Below are positions 6,502-15,437 of a DNA stretch of 54,720 nucleotides, piece after piece (position 1 is the stretch's first letter; the number at the start of each line of letters is the position of its first letter). The position numbers and the translations under genes were made by a program. Under the pieces are notes generated by a model that worked only from the letters and a program-made list of their open reading frames with translations, made no database searches and was not told the origin of the DNA. The DNA lies in assembly GCA_900317345.1 (NCBI GenBank), contig ONGK01000007.1:1-54720 (forward strand), read 5' to 3'. This stretch comes from an uncultured Bacteroidales bacterium. GTDB taxonomy: Bacteria > Bacteroidota > Bacteroidia > Bacteroidales > Paludibacteraceae.

Positions 6502-9114
6502 TTATTTCCCTCCTACTAAACGTTTGATTTCCGATAGTTTGTTAAGCGCCTCAAGGGGCGTTAAATTGTTAATATCCAGGCTTTTCAATTCGTCGCGTAT
6601 TTGTTCGAGCACAGGGTCGTCCAGTTGGAAGAAGCTCAACTGCATGCCCTCGCGTGTCTCGCCCAGATGGGCTCTGGCGTTGCTGTCGGCGCTGGTATTG
6701 GCTGCGCCTTCCAAATCTGCCAGTATGCGGTTGGCGCGCTCTACAATAGAGGCCGGCATGCCTGCCAGTTTGGCTACATGAATACCGAAACTGTGCTCGC
6801 TGCCGCCGCGAACGAGCTTGCGCAGGAATATCACTTTGCCGTTCACCTCACGCACCGACACGTTATAGTTCCGGATGCGCTCGAAGGTCTTCTCCATCTC
6901 GTTCAACTCGTGGTAGTGCGTGGCGAAAAGCGTCTTCGCATGCCCGCGGTTCTCATGGATGTATTCCACAATCGCCCATGCAATACTGATGCCGTCATAG
7001 GTGCTCGTGCCGCGTCCCAGCTCATCGAATAGCACCAAACTGCGTTCGCTCAGGTTATTCAATATAGATGCCGCTTCGTTCATCTCCACCATGAATGTCG
7101 ATTCGCCTAAAGAGATATTGTCGCTCGCCCCTACACGGGTGAAAATCTTGTCCACCACGCCGATAGAGGCGCTTTCTGCAGGCACGAACGAACCCATCTG
7201 CGCAAGCAGCACAATTAGCGCTGTCTGGCGGAGTAGGGCGGATTTACCAGCCATATTCGGGCCGGTGATGATGATGATTTGCTGCCCGTTATTGTCCAGC
7301 AGTACATCATTGGCGATATATTGCTCTCCGAGCGGTAGCTGTTGTTCAATAACAGGGTGCCGGCCCTGGTGAATATCTATCACGAGGCTGTCGTTCACCT
7401 CCGGACATACATAGCGATACTCCGCCGCAACGGTAGCAAAACTCAATAGGCAATCCAGTTGTGCCAGCACGTTTGCGTCCAGCTGTATTTGCGGCACCCA
7501 TTCGCATAACGCCAGCATCAACTCCTGATAGAGCCTGTTCTCGATGATTTGTATCTTCTCCTCTGCGGTCGTTATTTTCTCCTCATAGGTCTTCAGTTCT
7601 TCGGTGATGTAGCGTTCCGCATTGACCAGCGTCTGTTTGCGAATCCATTCCGCCGGCACTTGGTCCTTGTAGGTATTGCGCACCTCCAGATAATAGCCGA
7701 AGACGTTGTTATAGCCTATCTTAAGGCTCTGAATACCGGTCTTTTCTATCTCGCGTTGCTGAATCTGCAGCAGGTAGTCTTTTCCGTCCGATTGAATGGC
7801 GCGCAGTTCATCCAGTTCTGTATCCACACCGCGTGCGATGATGTTTGGCCTACCTTGTGCTAACGGCGGGTCGGGCACTATCTCACGCTCTATACGCATC
7901 CGCATCTCCGAGCATGGGTCCAGTTGCTCGCCCATTAGACTCAGATAGGCGTTCTCCCGCGCCTCTTCACATATGCGCTTCACCGGTGCTACGGCACGCA
8001 GGGCACGGCCTAACTGAACCATCTCACGCGGACCGATGCGACCAGTGGAAACCTTGCTCACAATGCGCTCCAAATCGCCTACTTGCGTCAGTGCCTCACG
8101 CAGTGTCTCGCGTGCTTCGGGGTTCTTGAATAGATGTTCAACCACCGTCTGCCGGTTACGAATCGGACGCACTTCTTTCAGCGGAAACGACATCCAGCGG
8201 TGGAGCATACGGCCGCCCATAGGCGTGATAGTACGGTCGATGATATCGAAAAGGGTCTTGCTGTCCTCGGTCTGTCCGCCGGTCAGCTCCAGATTGCGGA
8301 TGGTGAAGCGGTCCAGCCACACGTATTTGTCTTCTTCTATGCGGCTAAGGTGCTGAATATGACCAGTTTGCAGGTGTTGCGTCATATCCAGATACATCAA
8401 TATACCGCCTGCTGCTGTCACGCCGGCAGGCATCTTCTCCAGGCCGAAACCTTTCAATGAACTCACGCCCCAAAGCTTTTGCAAACGCTCGCGCGCTGTG
8501 CTCTCCACCAGCATCCAGTCTTCCAACTCAAAGGTGAAGAACTTACTGCCGAATAGGTTCTCCAGCTCTGCCTTACGTCCGCGCAAGTGCAGCACTTCTT
8601 TCGGCGCAAAATTCGTCAGCAGTTTGTCGATATAATCGCTGTCGCCTTGTCCGGCTACGAACTCACCGGTGGAGATATCGAGGAAAGCCACGCCGATGGT
8701 ATGTTTCTCGAAATGCAGGCATGCCACCCAGTTGTTCTCTTTCTGCGTAAGCGTCGTGTCCGAATAGCTCACACCGGGTGTCACCAGTTCCGTCACACCG
8801 CGTTTCACCAGTTTCTTTGCCAGCTTCGGGTCTTCCAACTGGTCGCAGATCGCCACGCGCAGACCGGCACGAACCAGCTTCGGCAGATACGTGTCGAGGG
8901 CATGGAATGGAAAGCCCGCCATCTCGGTGGCTTGTGTACCGCCGGCCCCGTTGCTTCGGTGCGTCAGCGTGATATTCAATATCTTGCTCGCCCGCACCGC
9001 ATCCTCCGCGTATGTCTCGTAGAAGTCACCGCAACGGAACAGCAGCATCGCATCCGGATACTGCGCTTTGATGTCGCGAAACTGCTTCATCATCGGTGTA
9101 ATTTCTTCTTTCAT
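6502..9114 (-). CDS. mutS: DNA mismatch repair protein MutS
   Basis: An 870-residue MutS of normal length. The N-terminal mismatch-binding domain has the Phe-x-Glu motif in [13 protein letters not shown]. The lever and clamp domains follow. The ATPase has Walker [12 protein letters not shown] at about residue 615, Walker [14 protein letters not shown], and the His switch in ATHYHEL. It recognises mispairs and recruits MutL; no mutL is present here. The upstream gap to the receptor gene is 67 bases and holds a palindromic element and a 7-bp tandem repeat, but no promoter of the usual type, so it is probably read through from upstream. Confidence 0.97.
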   Translation of the reverse strand: MKEEITPMMKQFRDIKAQYPDAMLLFRCGDFYETYAEDAVRASKILNITLTHRSNGAGGTQATEMAGFPFHALDTYLPKLVRAGLRVAICDQLEDPKLAKKLVKRGVTELVTPGVSYSDTTLTQKENNWVACLHFEKHTIGVAFLDISTGEFVAGQGDSDYIDKLLTNFAPKEVLHLRGRKAELENLFGSKFFTFELEDWMLVESTARERLQKLWGVSSLKGFGLEKMPAGVTAAGGILMYLDMTQHLQTGHIQHLSRIEEDKYVWLDRFTIRNLELTGGQTEDSKTLFDIIDRTITPMGGRMLHRWMSFPLKEVRPIRNRQTVVEHLFKNPEARETLREALTQVGDLERIVSKVSTGRIGPREMVQLGRALRAVAPVKRICEEARENAYLSLMGEQLDPCSEMRMRIEREIVPDPPLAQGRPNIIARGVDTELDELRAIQSDGKDYLLQIQQREIEKTGIQSLKIGYNNVFGYYLEVRNTYKDQVPAEWIRKQTLVNAERYITEELKTYEEKITTAEEKIQIIENRLYQELMLALCEWVPQIQLDANVLAQLDCLLSFATVAAEYRYVCPEVNDSLVIDIHQGRHPVIEQQLPLGEQYIANDVLLDNNGQQIIIITGPNMAGKSALLRQTALIVLLAQMGSFVPAESASIGVVDKIFTRVGASDNISLGESTFMVEMNEAASILNNLSERSLVLFDELGRGTSTYDGISIAWAIVEYIHENRGHAKTLFATHYHELNEMEKTFERIRNYNVSVREVNGKVIFLRKLVRGGSEHSFGIHVAKLAGMPASIVERANRILADLEGAANTSADSNARAHLGETREGMQLSFFQLDDPVLEQIRDELKSLDINNLTPLEALNKLSEIKRLVGGK

Positions 9115-9131
9115 CCTTTATTTGCTTTTAT

Positions 9132-9155
9132 CTTTGAGCAGCTTTAGCTGCGGTC
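9132..9155. repeat. Palindromic element, intergenic copy A
   Basis: CTTTGAGCAGCTTTAGCTGCGGTC: GCAGC pairs with GCTGC. It is one copy of the element described for 10560, 10795, 11838, 12279 and 45325, and lies between mutS and the receptor gene. Confidence 0.7.
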
Positions 9156-9181
9156 CATTGTCCATTGTCCATTGTCCATTG
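9154..9181. repeat. Seven-bp tandem repeat, four copies
   Basis: TCCATTG repeated four times without error, ending one base before the stop codon of the receptor gene. It abuts palindromic copy A. Confidence 0.85.
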
Positions 9182-11743
9182 TCACCTTAGGTCCACTGTA
9201 ATCTTCAGGTTATACCGTCTTCCGGTTAGGTAATTCGGGCTTGCCCATTGTTGTCCGTACGCGTCCGCCACCCAGAAATACGAGTTCACGTTGCGCCAGC
9301 CCACCAGGTTGAAAACCTCGAATTGTATTGCCCACTGCTTCACATGCTTGGCGCTCGGCGCGCGCATGAATTTGGTTGTCTTCTCGTTGAAGATATAGGT
9401 GGCGCCTAAATCAATGCGTTTGTAGGTCGGCATACGGCCCCATGCCTCGTTGTTGCGCGGAGCGTAGAAGGGCTGGCCTTCCGCAAACTGCATCTTCAGG
9501 TGAAATTTCAACTGCGGCAACTGCGGCAGGTAGTCTTGGAACAGCATTGAGAAGTTCCATCGCTGCTCATTCGGGCTCGGAATCCATAGATTCGAACCGA
9601 TGAAGCGCTGACGTGCCACCATTGTGCTGAACGAAATCCAACTGTCCGCACCGGGCACTAATTCGCCGTAAAGCTTCAGGTCCAAACCGCCGGCATAGCC
9701 ATGCGAGTCATTCTTTCCTGAATACCGAACCCGCACATTATCAACGGTATAGCTCTCCATTCGGTCGATATATTTGTAGTAACCCTCTGCCGTCAGTTTG
9801 AATGGACGACCCCATGCGCGGAAATAATAGTCGCCGCCGAGCACCACATGCACAGACCGTTGCGCCCGCAGATCCTTGTTCAGCCGGATACGCGTTACGC
9901 CTAACGCGTCCGTCACCGTGTCGCGCAACTCTTTGTAGAACGGAGCCTGATAATACAGACCGGTCGCCAAGCGGAAACACACATCGCGTTTCCAGCCCGG
10001 AATCCATTCGATGCTCGCGCGCGGAGAAGGCAGCACTTCGTTGTTCCAGCTCCACCACTGCAATCTGCCGCCTACGGTTAGAATCCACTGCCCCGCCTTT
10101 GTGTTCCATTTATGCTCGTTCTGGATGTAGGCTTGCAATCGTCCGGTCTTCATTTCGCTAAAACCCCGCAGGCTGTAAAACAGCTCCATCGAGCTTCCGT
10201 CATTGGGCAGCGAATAGCCGGCACTGTCGCGCCATTCCCATTCGGATATTTGGTCTTTTATCAGCTCAGCCTGTCCGCTCACACCCCAATAGAGTGTGTT
10301 GCTCCCGCTTTTCCACGAGCCGTTATGCGCTAAGGTGATGACGCCCGCCTCAAGGCTGTTTCGCGCGTGCTGGTGGTATAGACCGGTGCCTAACACATCG
10401 GTCTGGCCGCTCATCGGGTCCACTTGTTCGCCACTTCGGCTGGAACTGTTCTGACCCGCCGGAGCATTGGAGAGCACGTATTCGCCGGTGATGTCGAAGT
10501 TCTCCCGCTCGTTGGTATAGAATCCGCTTGCGTCAAACCCAATACTGATTTTGTCGTCGCTTTGAGCGGTTTCGCCGCGGTCTTTTGTCTTTCTACGTTC
10601 TACTGTATATTCTCCCTTTGCGCTCAGTGCTGCAAAAGCCGTCAGGAACTTGTCTTTCTCCTGGCCTTCATAATAAATACTCAGGTGTTTGGCGTTCTGC
10701 CCGCCGAAACTCTCACTCAGGCTGTCCGGCTGAAAACGATAGTCGTTCTGACTCACATTACCCAAAAACGACATTGACCACTGCCCCTTGTCGCTTTGAG
10801 CGGCTTCGCCGCGGTCTTTCGACTTTCTACTTTGTACTTTCCACGTGATAAACGTCTGATAATCAATATATGTCGGCTGATAATTGCCTGCGGTGTTCAA
10901 CCCGCCTAACATATACTTACTGGTCTTGTAGCGCAGACCGTGCATCATCGAATAGGTGCTGTCGCCGTGCCCCACATAGAGTTGTGCGCCAAGCAGACTG
11001 GCACTCAGACTTGCCTCAAAGGTCTGCGGACGCTTGTAGGTGATGTCCAAAACCGATGACATCTTATCGCCGTATTTCGCGCTAAAGCCGCCGGCAGAGA
11101 AACTCACGTTCTCCACCATCTCCGGGTTTACAAAACTCAGTCCTTCCTGTTGCCCGCTGCGGATGAGCAGAGGCCGGTGTACCTCTATGCCGTTCACATA
11201 TACCGAGTTCTCGTCGAACGAACCGCCGCGCACGTTGTACTGGCTGCTCAGCTCGTTGGTCTGACTCACGCCGGCAAAGGTAATCAGCAGACTCTCGATG
11301 CTGCCGCCTGTCGCATCCGGCATGACGCGCGTGGTGCCGGCGTCTATCTGGTCCATCGTACCCTGCGTATGTTTGATGCCGCGCACTTCTATCTCCGTCA
11401 GCATCTGTTCGTCTGTCAGCATCTGCACATTGATGTTGAGCACCTCGCGCAGGTCTATAATACGTTGCTGCACCGTGGTATAGCCGATCATCGAGAAATG
11501 CAGCACCACGGTATCTGCTTCATCCAGCAGCAGCTCATAATATCCGTTTTTGTTGGTTGATGTACCGCCTAATAACTGCTTGTCATCTTGATTGCTCGTC
11601 CATGCCGCCACGTTCGCCAATTCGATTCCCACATTGTCCTGGTCCACCACGTACCCATATACGCGTGCCGTGCGCGCGTACAAAGAAAACGTGCTCAAAA
11701 AGAGCAAGCCCCACAAATGTACTATTTTTAAGATTTTACTCAT
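9182..11743 (-). CDS. TonB-dependent receptor-like outer membrane protein
   Basis: An 853-residue protein with a signal peptide (about residues 1-23). Residues 24-110 form a carboxypeptidase-like regulatory domain (VYGYVVDQDNVGIELANVA). A plug domain follows, with QYNVRGGSFDENSVYVNGIE and the glycine-rich SAGGFSAKYGDKMSSVLDI. The rest is beta-barrel and ends in aromatic-rich strands. It should import a ligand across the outer membrane using TonB energy; the ligand is unknown and no SusD partner is adjacent. Two in-frame copies of the palindromic element, at about residues 302-316 and 380-394, add RKSKDRGEAAQS and RKTKDRGETAQS in loops between strands. The first codons (MSKILKIV) lie within a repeated flank described in the findings. 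Confidence 0.85.
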   Translation of the reverse strand: MSKILKIVHLWGLLFLSTFSLYARTARVYGYVVDQDNVGIELANVAAWTSNQDDKQLLGGTSTNKNGYYELLLDEADTVVLHFSMIGYTTVQQRIIDLREVLNINVQMLTDEQMLTEIEVRGIKHTQGTMDQIDAGTTRVMPDATGGSIESLLITFAGVSQTNELSSQYNVRGGSFDENSVYVNGIEVHRPLLIRSGQQEGLSFVNPEMVENVSFSAGGFSAKYGDKMSSVLDITYKRPQTFEASLSASLLGAQLYVGHGDSTYSMMHGLRYKTSKYMLGGLNTAGNYQPTYIDYQTFITWKVQSRKSKDRGEAAQSDKGQWSMSFLGNVSQNDYRFQPDSLSESFGGQNAKHLSIYYEGQEKDKFLTAFAALSAKGEYTVERRKTKDRGETAQSDDKISIGFDASGFYTNERENFDITGEYVLSNAPAGQNSSSRSGEQVDPMSGQTDVLGTGLYHQHARNSLEAGVITLAHNGSWKSGSNTLYWGVSGQAELIKDQISEWEWRDSAGYSLPNDGSSMELFYSLRGFSEMKTGRLQAYIQNEHKWNTKAGQWILTVGGRLQWWSWNNEVLPSPRASIEWIPGWKRDVCFRLATGLYYQAPFYKELRDTVTDALGVTRIRLNKDLRAQRSVHVVLGGDYYFRAWGRPFKLTAEGYYKYIDRMESYTVDNVRVRYSGKNDSHGYAGGLDLKLYGELVPGADSWISFSTMVARQRFIGSNLWIPSPNEQRWNFSMLFQDYLPQLPQLKFHLKMQFAEGQPFYAPRNNEAWGRMPTYKRIDLGATYIFNEKTTKFMRAPSAKHVKQWAIQFEVFNLVGWRNVNSYFWVADAYGQQWASPNYLTGRRYNLKITVDLR
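10560..10603. repeat. Palindromic element, in-frame copy B in the receptor gene
   Basis: TTTGAGCGGTTTCGCCGCGG and then TCTTTTGTCTTTCTACG. The stem is GCGGT with GCCGC. Read in the gene it encodes RRKTKDRGETAQSD. The surrounding sequence is ordinary barrel strands, so this looks like an insertion that kept the frame. Confidence 0.8.
10795..10838. repeat. Palindromic element, in-frame copy C in the receptor gene
   Basis: TTTGAGCGGCTTCGCCGCGG and then TCTTTCGACTTTCTAC. The stem is GCGGC with GCCGC. It encodes SRKSKDRGEAAQSD, between the strand FITWKV and the strand QWSMSFLGNVS, which are adjacent strands in related receptors. Confidence 0.8.
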
Positions 11744-11750
11744 TTATACG

Positions 11751-11805
11751 TGCTCGGTATCATCTCGGACTCTTCTCGTAGGCAATTCGTACTCATTACC
11801 TATGC
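11751..11805. repeat. Array of five 11-bp units upstream of the receptor gene
   Basis: Units TGCTCGGTATC, ATCTCGGACTC, TTCTCGTAGGC, AATTCGTACTC and ATTACCTATGC follow each other with no gaps. The array is 8 to 62 bases upstream of the receptor start. The same array in the same order, on the other strand, occurs at 28627-28681. No standard promoter is visible here. Confidence 0.75.
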
Positions 11806-11837
11806 ACAAAAATGTACTATTTTTAAGATCTAATATC

Positions 11838-11900
11838 TTTGAGCGAAGCGTTCTTTCTACTTTGAGCGCAGCGGTCTTTATTCTTTGAGCGAAGCGTTCA
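11838..11900. repeat. Palindromic elements, cluster D at the engB 3' end
   Basis: Three short versions in a row: CTTTGAGCGAAGCGTTC, CTTTGAGCGCAGCGGTC and CTTTGAGCGAAGCGTTC. The third forms the last codons and stop region of engB, which therefore ends ASLKE. Confidence 0.7.
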
Positions 11901-12516
11901 GTTCTTCAATGTAAGCCACCAGCTCTTCTCCTCCCAACCCGGTCTCTGAACTTGTCACAAATACCGGCGGTAGCTCTTCCCATTCTTCTAACAGCCGCGT
12001 TTTGTATGCCTCCACATTCTCGCGCAACCGCACTTTGCCCAACTTATCGCCTTTGGTAAACACTATCGCAAAGGGCACGCCGTTCTCGCCTAACCAGTTG
12101 ATGAACTCCAAGTCTATCTTCTGCGGCTCGTGACGGCAATCGACCAGCACAAACAGGCAAACCAACTGTTCTCGCAGCAAGCAATACCGCTCAATCATCC
12201 GCTTTAGCGCTTCCCGCTGTTTCTGTCCTGCCTGTGCATACCCATATCCCGGCAAATCCACCAAATGCCACTCTTGGCTTTGAGCGACAGCGTCGCGGTC
12301 TTTTGTCTTTCTACTTTCTACTAAAAAATGATTTATCAGCAGTGTCTTTCCGGGTTTCTGACTTGTCTTGGCGAGCTTCGGGTTATGGCACAGCATATTA
12401 ATGAGGCTGGATTTCCCCACGTTACTTCGCCCGATGAACGCATATTCCGGCAGCCCGCTCTGCGGACAATCCTTCACATCCGGACTAGAGATGATATATT
12501 GTGCGTTTTTTATCAT
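11878..12516 (-). CDS. engB: Ribosome biogenesis GTP-binding protein EngB (YsxC/YihA)
   Basis: A 212-residue GTPase involved in late 50S assembly. G1 is GRSNVGKS (residues 29-36), G2 is the Thr of [10 protein letters not shown]3 is DLPGYGYA (from 87), G4 is FTKGDKL and G5 is [10 protein letters not shown] start at ATG 12516 because the promoter -7 box (12534-12541) lies inside the longer reading frame from 12564. Residues 67-81 ([15 protein letters not shown]) are an insertion encoded by palindromic copy E; relatives have only about two residues between LINHFLV and WHLVDLPG. The insertion is in the beta2-beta3 turn and leaves the GTPase motifs intact. Confidence 0.93.
   Translation of the reverse strand: MIKNAQYIISSPDVKDCPQSGLPEYAFIGRSNVGKSSLINMLCHNPKLAKTSQKPGKTLLINHFLVESRKTKDRDAVAQSQEWHLVDLPGYGYAQAGQKQREALKRMIERYCLLREQLVCLFVLVDCRHEPQKIDLEFINWLGENGVPFAIVFTKGDKLGKVRLRENVEAYKTRLLEEWEELPPVFVTSSETGLGGEELVAYIEELNASLKE
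12279..12321. repeat. Palindromic element, in-frame copy E in engB
   Basis: TTTGAGCGACAGCGTCGCGG and then TCTTTTGTCTTTCTAC. The stem is GCGAC with GTCGC, a different pair set from copies A-C, so both arms changed together. It encodes [14 protein letters not shown]. Confidence 0.8.
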
Positions 12517-12533
12517 AACTATTAATTGGACCA

Positions 12534-12565
12534 CAAAAGTACTGCTTTTTTTTGACATATGCAAG
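12534..12565 (-). promoter_or_regulatory. Bacteroidota promoter of engB
   Basis: CTTG at 12562-12565, 20 bases, TACTTTTG at 12534-12541 on the minus strand. It fixes the engB start downstream of 12534. Confidence 0.8.
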
Positions 12566-12576
12566 AGTTTGTGCCG

Positions 12577-12612
12577 AAAAAAAACTCCCGCGACATTCTC
12601 ATGCAGCGGGAG
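12577..12612 (-). terminator. Intrinsic terminator after the 12705-14531 gene
   Basis: CTCCCGC at 12606-12612 (minus strand) pairs with GCGGGAG, ending 12585, followed by eight T residues. It insulates the surface-protein gene from engB. Confidence 0.85.
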
Positions 12613-12704
12613 CCGAATAACTTTTATTTAACTAATTAACCTCGTGCAGAATGCACAAAGGCTTTTTTTATGGTATGTATTAATGAATTGCTTGACCCAT
12701 CGCG

Positions 12705-14531
12705 TTATAACGAACACCGTTCTTCCTCAGTATTGTCCAGAGCGGTAGCAGGAGTCTTAGTGAAGACAATTTTGTAGATACGACCCATAGCCGGACCAAC
12801 GACATCTCCATCGCGTGATTGCGGATCGGTAGCATCAGGAATGTAGAACGTGATTTCAACGTTACCAGCAGATACACTAATAGCTTCAGTGTCTTTTTGA
12901 TCTTGGCTAGCCGAACCTTCTGCAGACATTGTCTCATTTACTTTAACGTGACGATAAGGTCTTTTACCACCAGTGTTAGAATAGGTAACTACAACTGTTC
13001 CAGCAACAGTAGTATTAAACTTAACCTTGTTCCCTTGGAAATAGGTTCCACGGTTAGCAAATTGTGCAATACCAGAAAGAGCAGCCGCATTGAATGTATT
13101 AGCTGGACTAATCAATACATCTGCAAAGTTGAACTCTTCTGCGTTTGTCGGAAGAGTAGTCGCTGTTTGCTCACCAGTAGCGCTTCCTGCATTCGTCCAG
13201 TCCCATGTGGTACTTTCGCTGATAGAAGCCAGTTCCGTTGCTGCTGCGCGGGTGTAGCTGATAATATAGTTGTTTACCGTTGTGCCATCTTCAGCTGTTA
13301 CAACAACGGTGTCTGCGCCATCAGTAATAATGTTGTTCTTAAGTACAGCAGTAGCGTACGGAGCATCATTGGCGGTATAAGTGATAGTAAGTTTCTCATA
13401 AACCCCAATCTCACCTACAGCATAAGCAAAAGTTGCGGCGTCAAAGGCAGGATCCAGAGTTTTACCTGCTACGGAAAGCGCGCTCAGCGTAGCATCATCG
13501 CTGATATTTACAGTAATTGTGCAACTCTTTTCTATAGCACCACTAGTATTGAATTCGTTTGCTGCATATGCTGTGAATACATATGAACCAGCAGCATTCG
13601 GAGTGAATACATAATCTGCGGTTTTGCTAACTGTATCTCCTGCAAGAATCCATCCTATTTTGGTAGCTGCAGCATCCAAATTGGTGATAGACAGGTTAAC
13701 ATCATCTCCCTTACGGGCAGAAGAAGATGCCGGTATTGTAAAATCAGTAACAGGGGTCTTTTGACTTATATTCAAAGTTACGCTCTCTTCTACCTCACAG
13801 TGTGTGCCATCTTTTGCTTGGGTAGCTGTTACTACATATGTGCCGGCAACTGTCGCCGTAAACTTGCCCTCTGAAATAGATGCATCGGAAGTAGCAACTC
13901 CACCTTTCTTAATGTCCCATACAATATCACTTGTATTGTCGGAACTATATTCCAAATCAATAGCATCACCAACAAATCCAACAGCATCATCAATGATAGA
14001 AGCGTTTGGGTCGGAACATGCAGGTCCTACAGTCGTGACTAACTTAATCAAACCAATTTTGTCTGCCGATACTTTTATATAATATGTACCAGCAGCTAAA
14101 TTTGTTGCCTCAATTTTATAAACTTTGTTCGTTGCTGCACAGTTCACATATGCCAAATCAGTGCTTGCTGGAGCTGCATTGGTTGTCTTAATAGCAATGG
14201 CCTTATCTGCTGTGTTAGTTTGCACATAAGCTGTCACAGTTGCTATGTAACCGGATTTTACATCAATTTTAATATTATTTCCATCACTACTACCGCCAAA
14301 ACGGGGCGCTTTCAAACCTGCTTCTATCCCATAAGTTGCATCAGCGACAGTGGTAACTGGTGAGTTTGAGTAAGCTTTCATGGAGTTAAATGTAAACTTA
14401 ATTTCAGTTTTATCTACATTTGCTGTGTTCACCCCACTAGACGTGGCCATGTAAATAGTGTAATCAGCTCCCCACATACTCATCGAGAACAATGCCATTA
14501 AGGCTAAAGAAAATAGTTTTAGTTTTCTCAT
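12705..14531 (-). CDS. Secreted multi-domain surface protein with a frameshifted C-terminal tail
   Basis: A 608-residue protein with a signal peptide (MRKLKLFSLALMALFSMSMW, then GADY). After an N-terminal beta-rich region it has two Ig/PKD-like segments (about residues 165-255 and 256-340). A cadherin-like beta-sandwich repeat follows (DATLSALSVAGKTLDPAFD, then PYTATAV-like strands, ending near NNYIISYTRAAA). A further carbohydrate-binding-like beta domain follows (about 430-590). The frame ends TALDNTEEERCSL. One base out of frame the DNA continues with NGVRYNAMGQAIH and a stop at about 12680, which is the tail expected for this type of Bacteroidales secreted protein. So the last residues have been lost by a small indel. 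No function can be assigned beyond cell-surface location. Confidence 0.75.
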   Translation of the reverse strand: MRKLKLFSLALMALFSMSMWGADYTIYMATSSGVNTANVDKTEIKFTFNSMKAYSNSPVTTVADATYGIEAGLKAPRFGGSSDGNNIKIDVKSGYIATVTAYVQTNTADKAIAIKTTNAAPASTDLAYVNCAATNKVYKIEATNLAAGTYYIKVSADKIGLIKLVTTVGPACSDPNASIIDDAVGFVGDAIDLEYSSDNTSDIVWDIKKGGVATSDASISEGKFTATVAGTYVVTATQAKDGTHCEVEESVTLNISQKTPVTDFTIPASSSARKGDDVNLSITNLDAAATKIGWILAGDTVSKTADYVFTPNAAGSYVFTAYAANEFNTSGAIEKSCTITVNISDDATLSALSVAGKTLDPAFDAATFAYAVGEIGVYEKLTITYTANDAPYATAVLKNNIITDGADTVVVTAEDGTTVNNYIISYTRAAATELASISESTTWDWTNAGSATGEQTATTLPTNAEEFNFADVLISPANTFNAAALSGIAQFANRGTYFQGNKVKFNTTVAGTVVVTYSNTGGKRPYRHVKVNETMSAEGSASQDQKDTEAISVSAGNVEITFYIPDATDPQSRDGDVVGPAMGRIYKIVFTKTPATALDNTEEERCSL

Positions 14532-14615
14532 AATGTTAAAATTTTTAAAGTTAAACGATATAATTGGTTAATTTGTTGTTTTATTCTTTATATTTTTGTT
14601 CTGTATTTTCTTTCT

Positions 14616-14670
14616 GCCACTTGCACGTGGTTTTTGTGTGGTTTTTACGTGGTCATTACGTGTTCCCACA
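14616..14670. repeat. Array of five 11-bp units upstream of the 12705-14531 gene
   Basis: GCCACTTGCAC, GTGGTTTTTGT, GTGGTTTTTAC, GTGGTCATTAC and GTGTTCCCACA are contiguous and in phase. The array is 85 to 139 bases upstream of the gene start. The unit sequence differs from the other arrays but the period is the same. Confidence 0.7.
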
Positions 14671-14674
14671 CACA

Positions 14675-14711
14675 AAAAGCGGTAAACCCGCATATTGGAT
14701 TTACCGCTTTT
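14675..14711 (-). terminator. Terminator after the toxin-antitoxin pair
   Basis: AAAAGCGGTAAA and TTTACCGCTTTT form a 12-bp stem with a 13-base loop. It works on either strand and lies 25 bases downstream of the toxin stop. Confidence 0.8.
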
Positions 14712-14736
14712 GCTGATAAAAAGAGTAGATGTGATT

Positions 14737-15039
14737 TTAGTAAATCACCATACTTTGTGGGATAATACGTTGAATATAAACGATATTATCTTCTATTGAA
14801 TACAGAATCGCCATCTTCTTGAAATTCAAACGGCGTATCTCATATCCATACATGTACGACAACTCAGGAACTATTGGGAAATAATCTGCTCCGTTAGCCA
14901 ACCACTGCATTTTGGTGTTTAACTCACCTACGTAGCGTTTAGCTGTTATGGGAGCACGATAGTATTCTTTAATGGCATTGCGCAGATTAATAAGATCGCT
15001 TTGCGCTTTGTCTGTAACCTTAACCTCAAAACGAGCCAT
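14737..15039 (-). CDS. RelE/ParE-family toxin
   Basis: A 100-residue basic protein with the RelE/ParE pattern: an N-terminal strand (ARFEVKVTDKAQSDL), two helices, and a C-terminal sheet (YEIRRLNFKKMAILYSIEDN, then YIQRIIP). In this superfamily such proteins either cleave mRNA at the ribosome or poison gyrase; the sequence alone does not decide. It shares one base with the stop of a 59-codon gene just upstream, the usual antitoxin position. Low GC compared with its neighbours suggests it may have been acquired. Confidence 0.82.
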   Translation of the reverse strand: MARFEVKVTDKAQSDLINLRNAIKEYYRAPITAKRYVGELNTKMQWLANGADYFPIVPELSYMYGYEIRRLNFKKMAILYSIEDNIVYIQRIIPQSMVIY

Positions 15040-15218
15040 TATTGCGCTTCTCTAATGTCATGTAATCCGTAGTGCTGACCTAAGTCTTTGCACAATTCGT
15101 CGTAAACCTCCTCCCATGAGCGTGCAGGTTTATTCCGCCAATTGGCATCTATGAGAGATTCGCTCGTAACTTGCTCGTCAAGCGTTAATACATCTTCCTT
15201 TTGTAATGTCGCTTGCAT
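15039..15218 (-). CDS. Small antitoxin partner of the RelE/ParE toxin
   Basis: A 59-residue acidic protein running from ATG at 15218 to TAA at 15039, overlapping the toxin start (TAATG). Its middle part has RPARSWEEVYDEL-like helix sequence (observed KPARSWEEVYDELCKDLG). It has no obvious DNA-binding motif at its N-terminus, unlike RelB or PHD antitoxins. A full promoter lies 32 bases upstream, with no other gene between. The call as antitoxin rests on position, size and overlap. Confidence 0.7.
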   Translation of the reverse strand: MQATLQKEDVLTLDEQVTSESLIDANWRNKPARSWEEVYDELCKDLGQHYGLHDIREAQ

Positions 15219-15249
15219 TGTATAATTCCTTTCTTTTCAATTTTGCTCG

Positions 15250-15281
15250 CAAAATTACTACAAATTTCCGACATACGCAAG
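15250..15281 (-). promoter_or_regulatory. Bacteroidota promoter of the toxin-antitoxin pair
   Basis: CTTG at 15278-15281, 20 bases, TAATTTTG at 15250-15257 on the minus strand. Confidence 0.8.
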
Positions 15282-15389
15282 CATTTGGACAAAAAAGTGC
15301 AATCTTTTTACTTTTTGCGGTAAATCTCAATACTTCAAAGATCATTATTCATATTATTGTCCGCGCGCATGTCGTGCATATATACACAC

Positions 15390-15437
15390 AAAAAAGCGCA
15401 GACCTCTCGTTGCTTACTCATCAACAGAGGCCTTCGC
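15390..15437 (-). terminator. Terminator of the structured RNA
   Basis: The minus strand reads GCGAAGGCCTCT, an 18-base loop region with an inner GTTG/CAAC pairing, AGAGGTCTGCGC, then six T residues. Confidence 0.8.

Noticed and set aside
11838-11900. Intrinsic terminator of engB
   Set aside because: The short hairpins belong to the repeated element and have no T-run on the minus strand.
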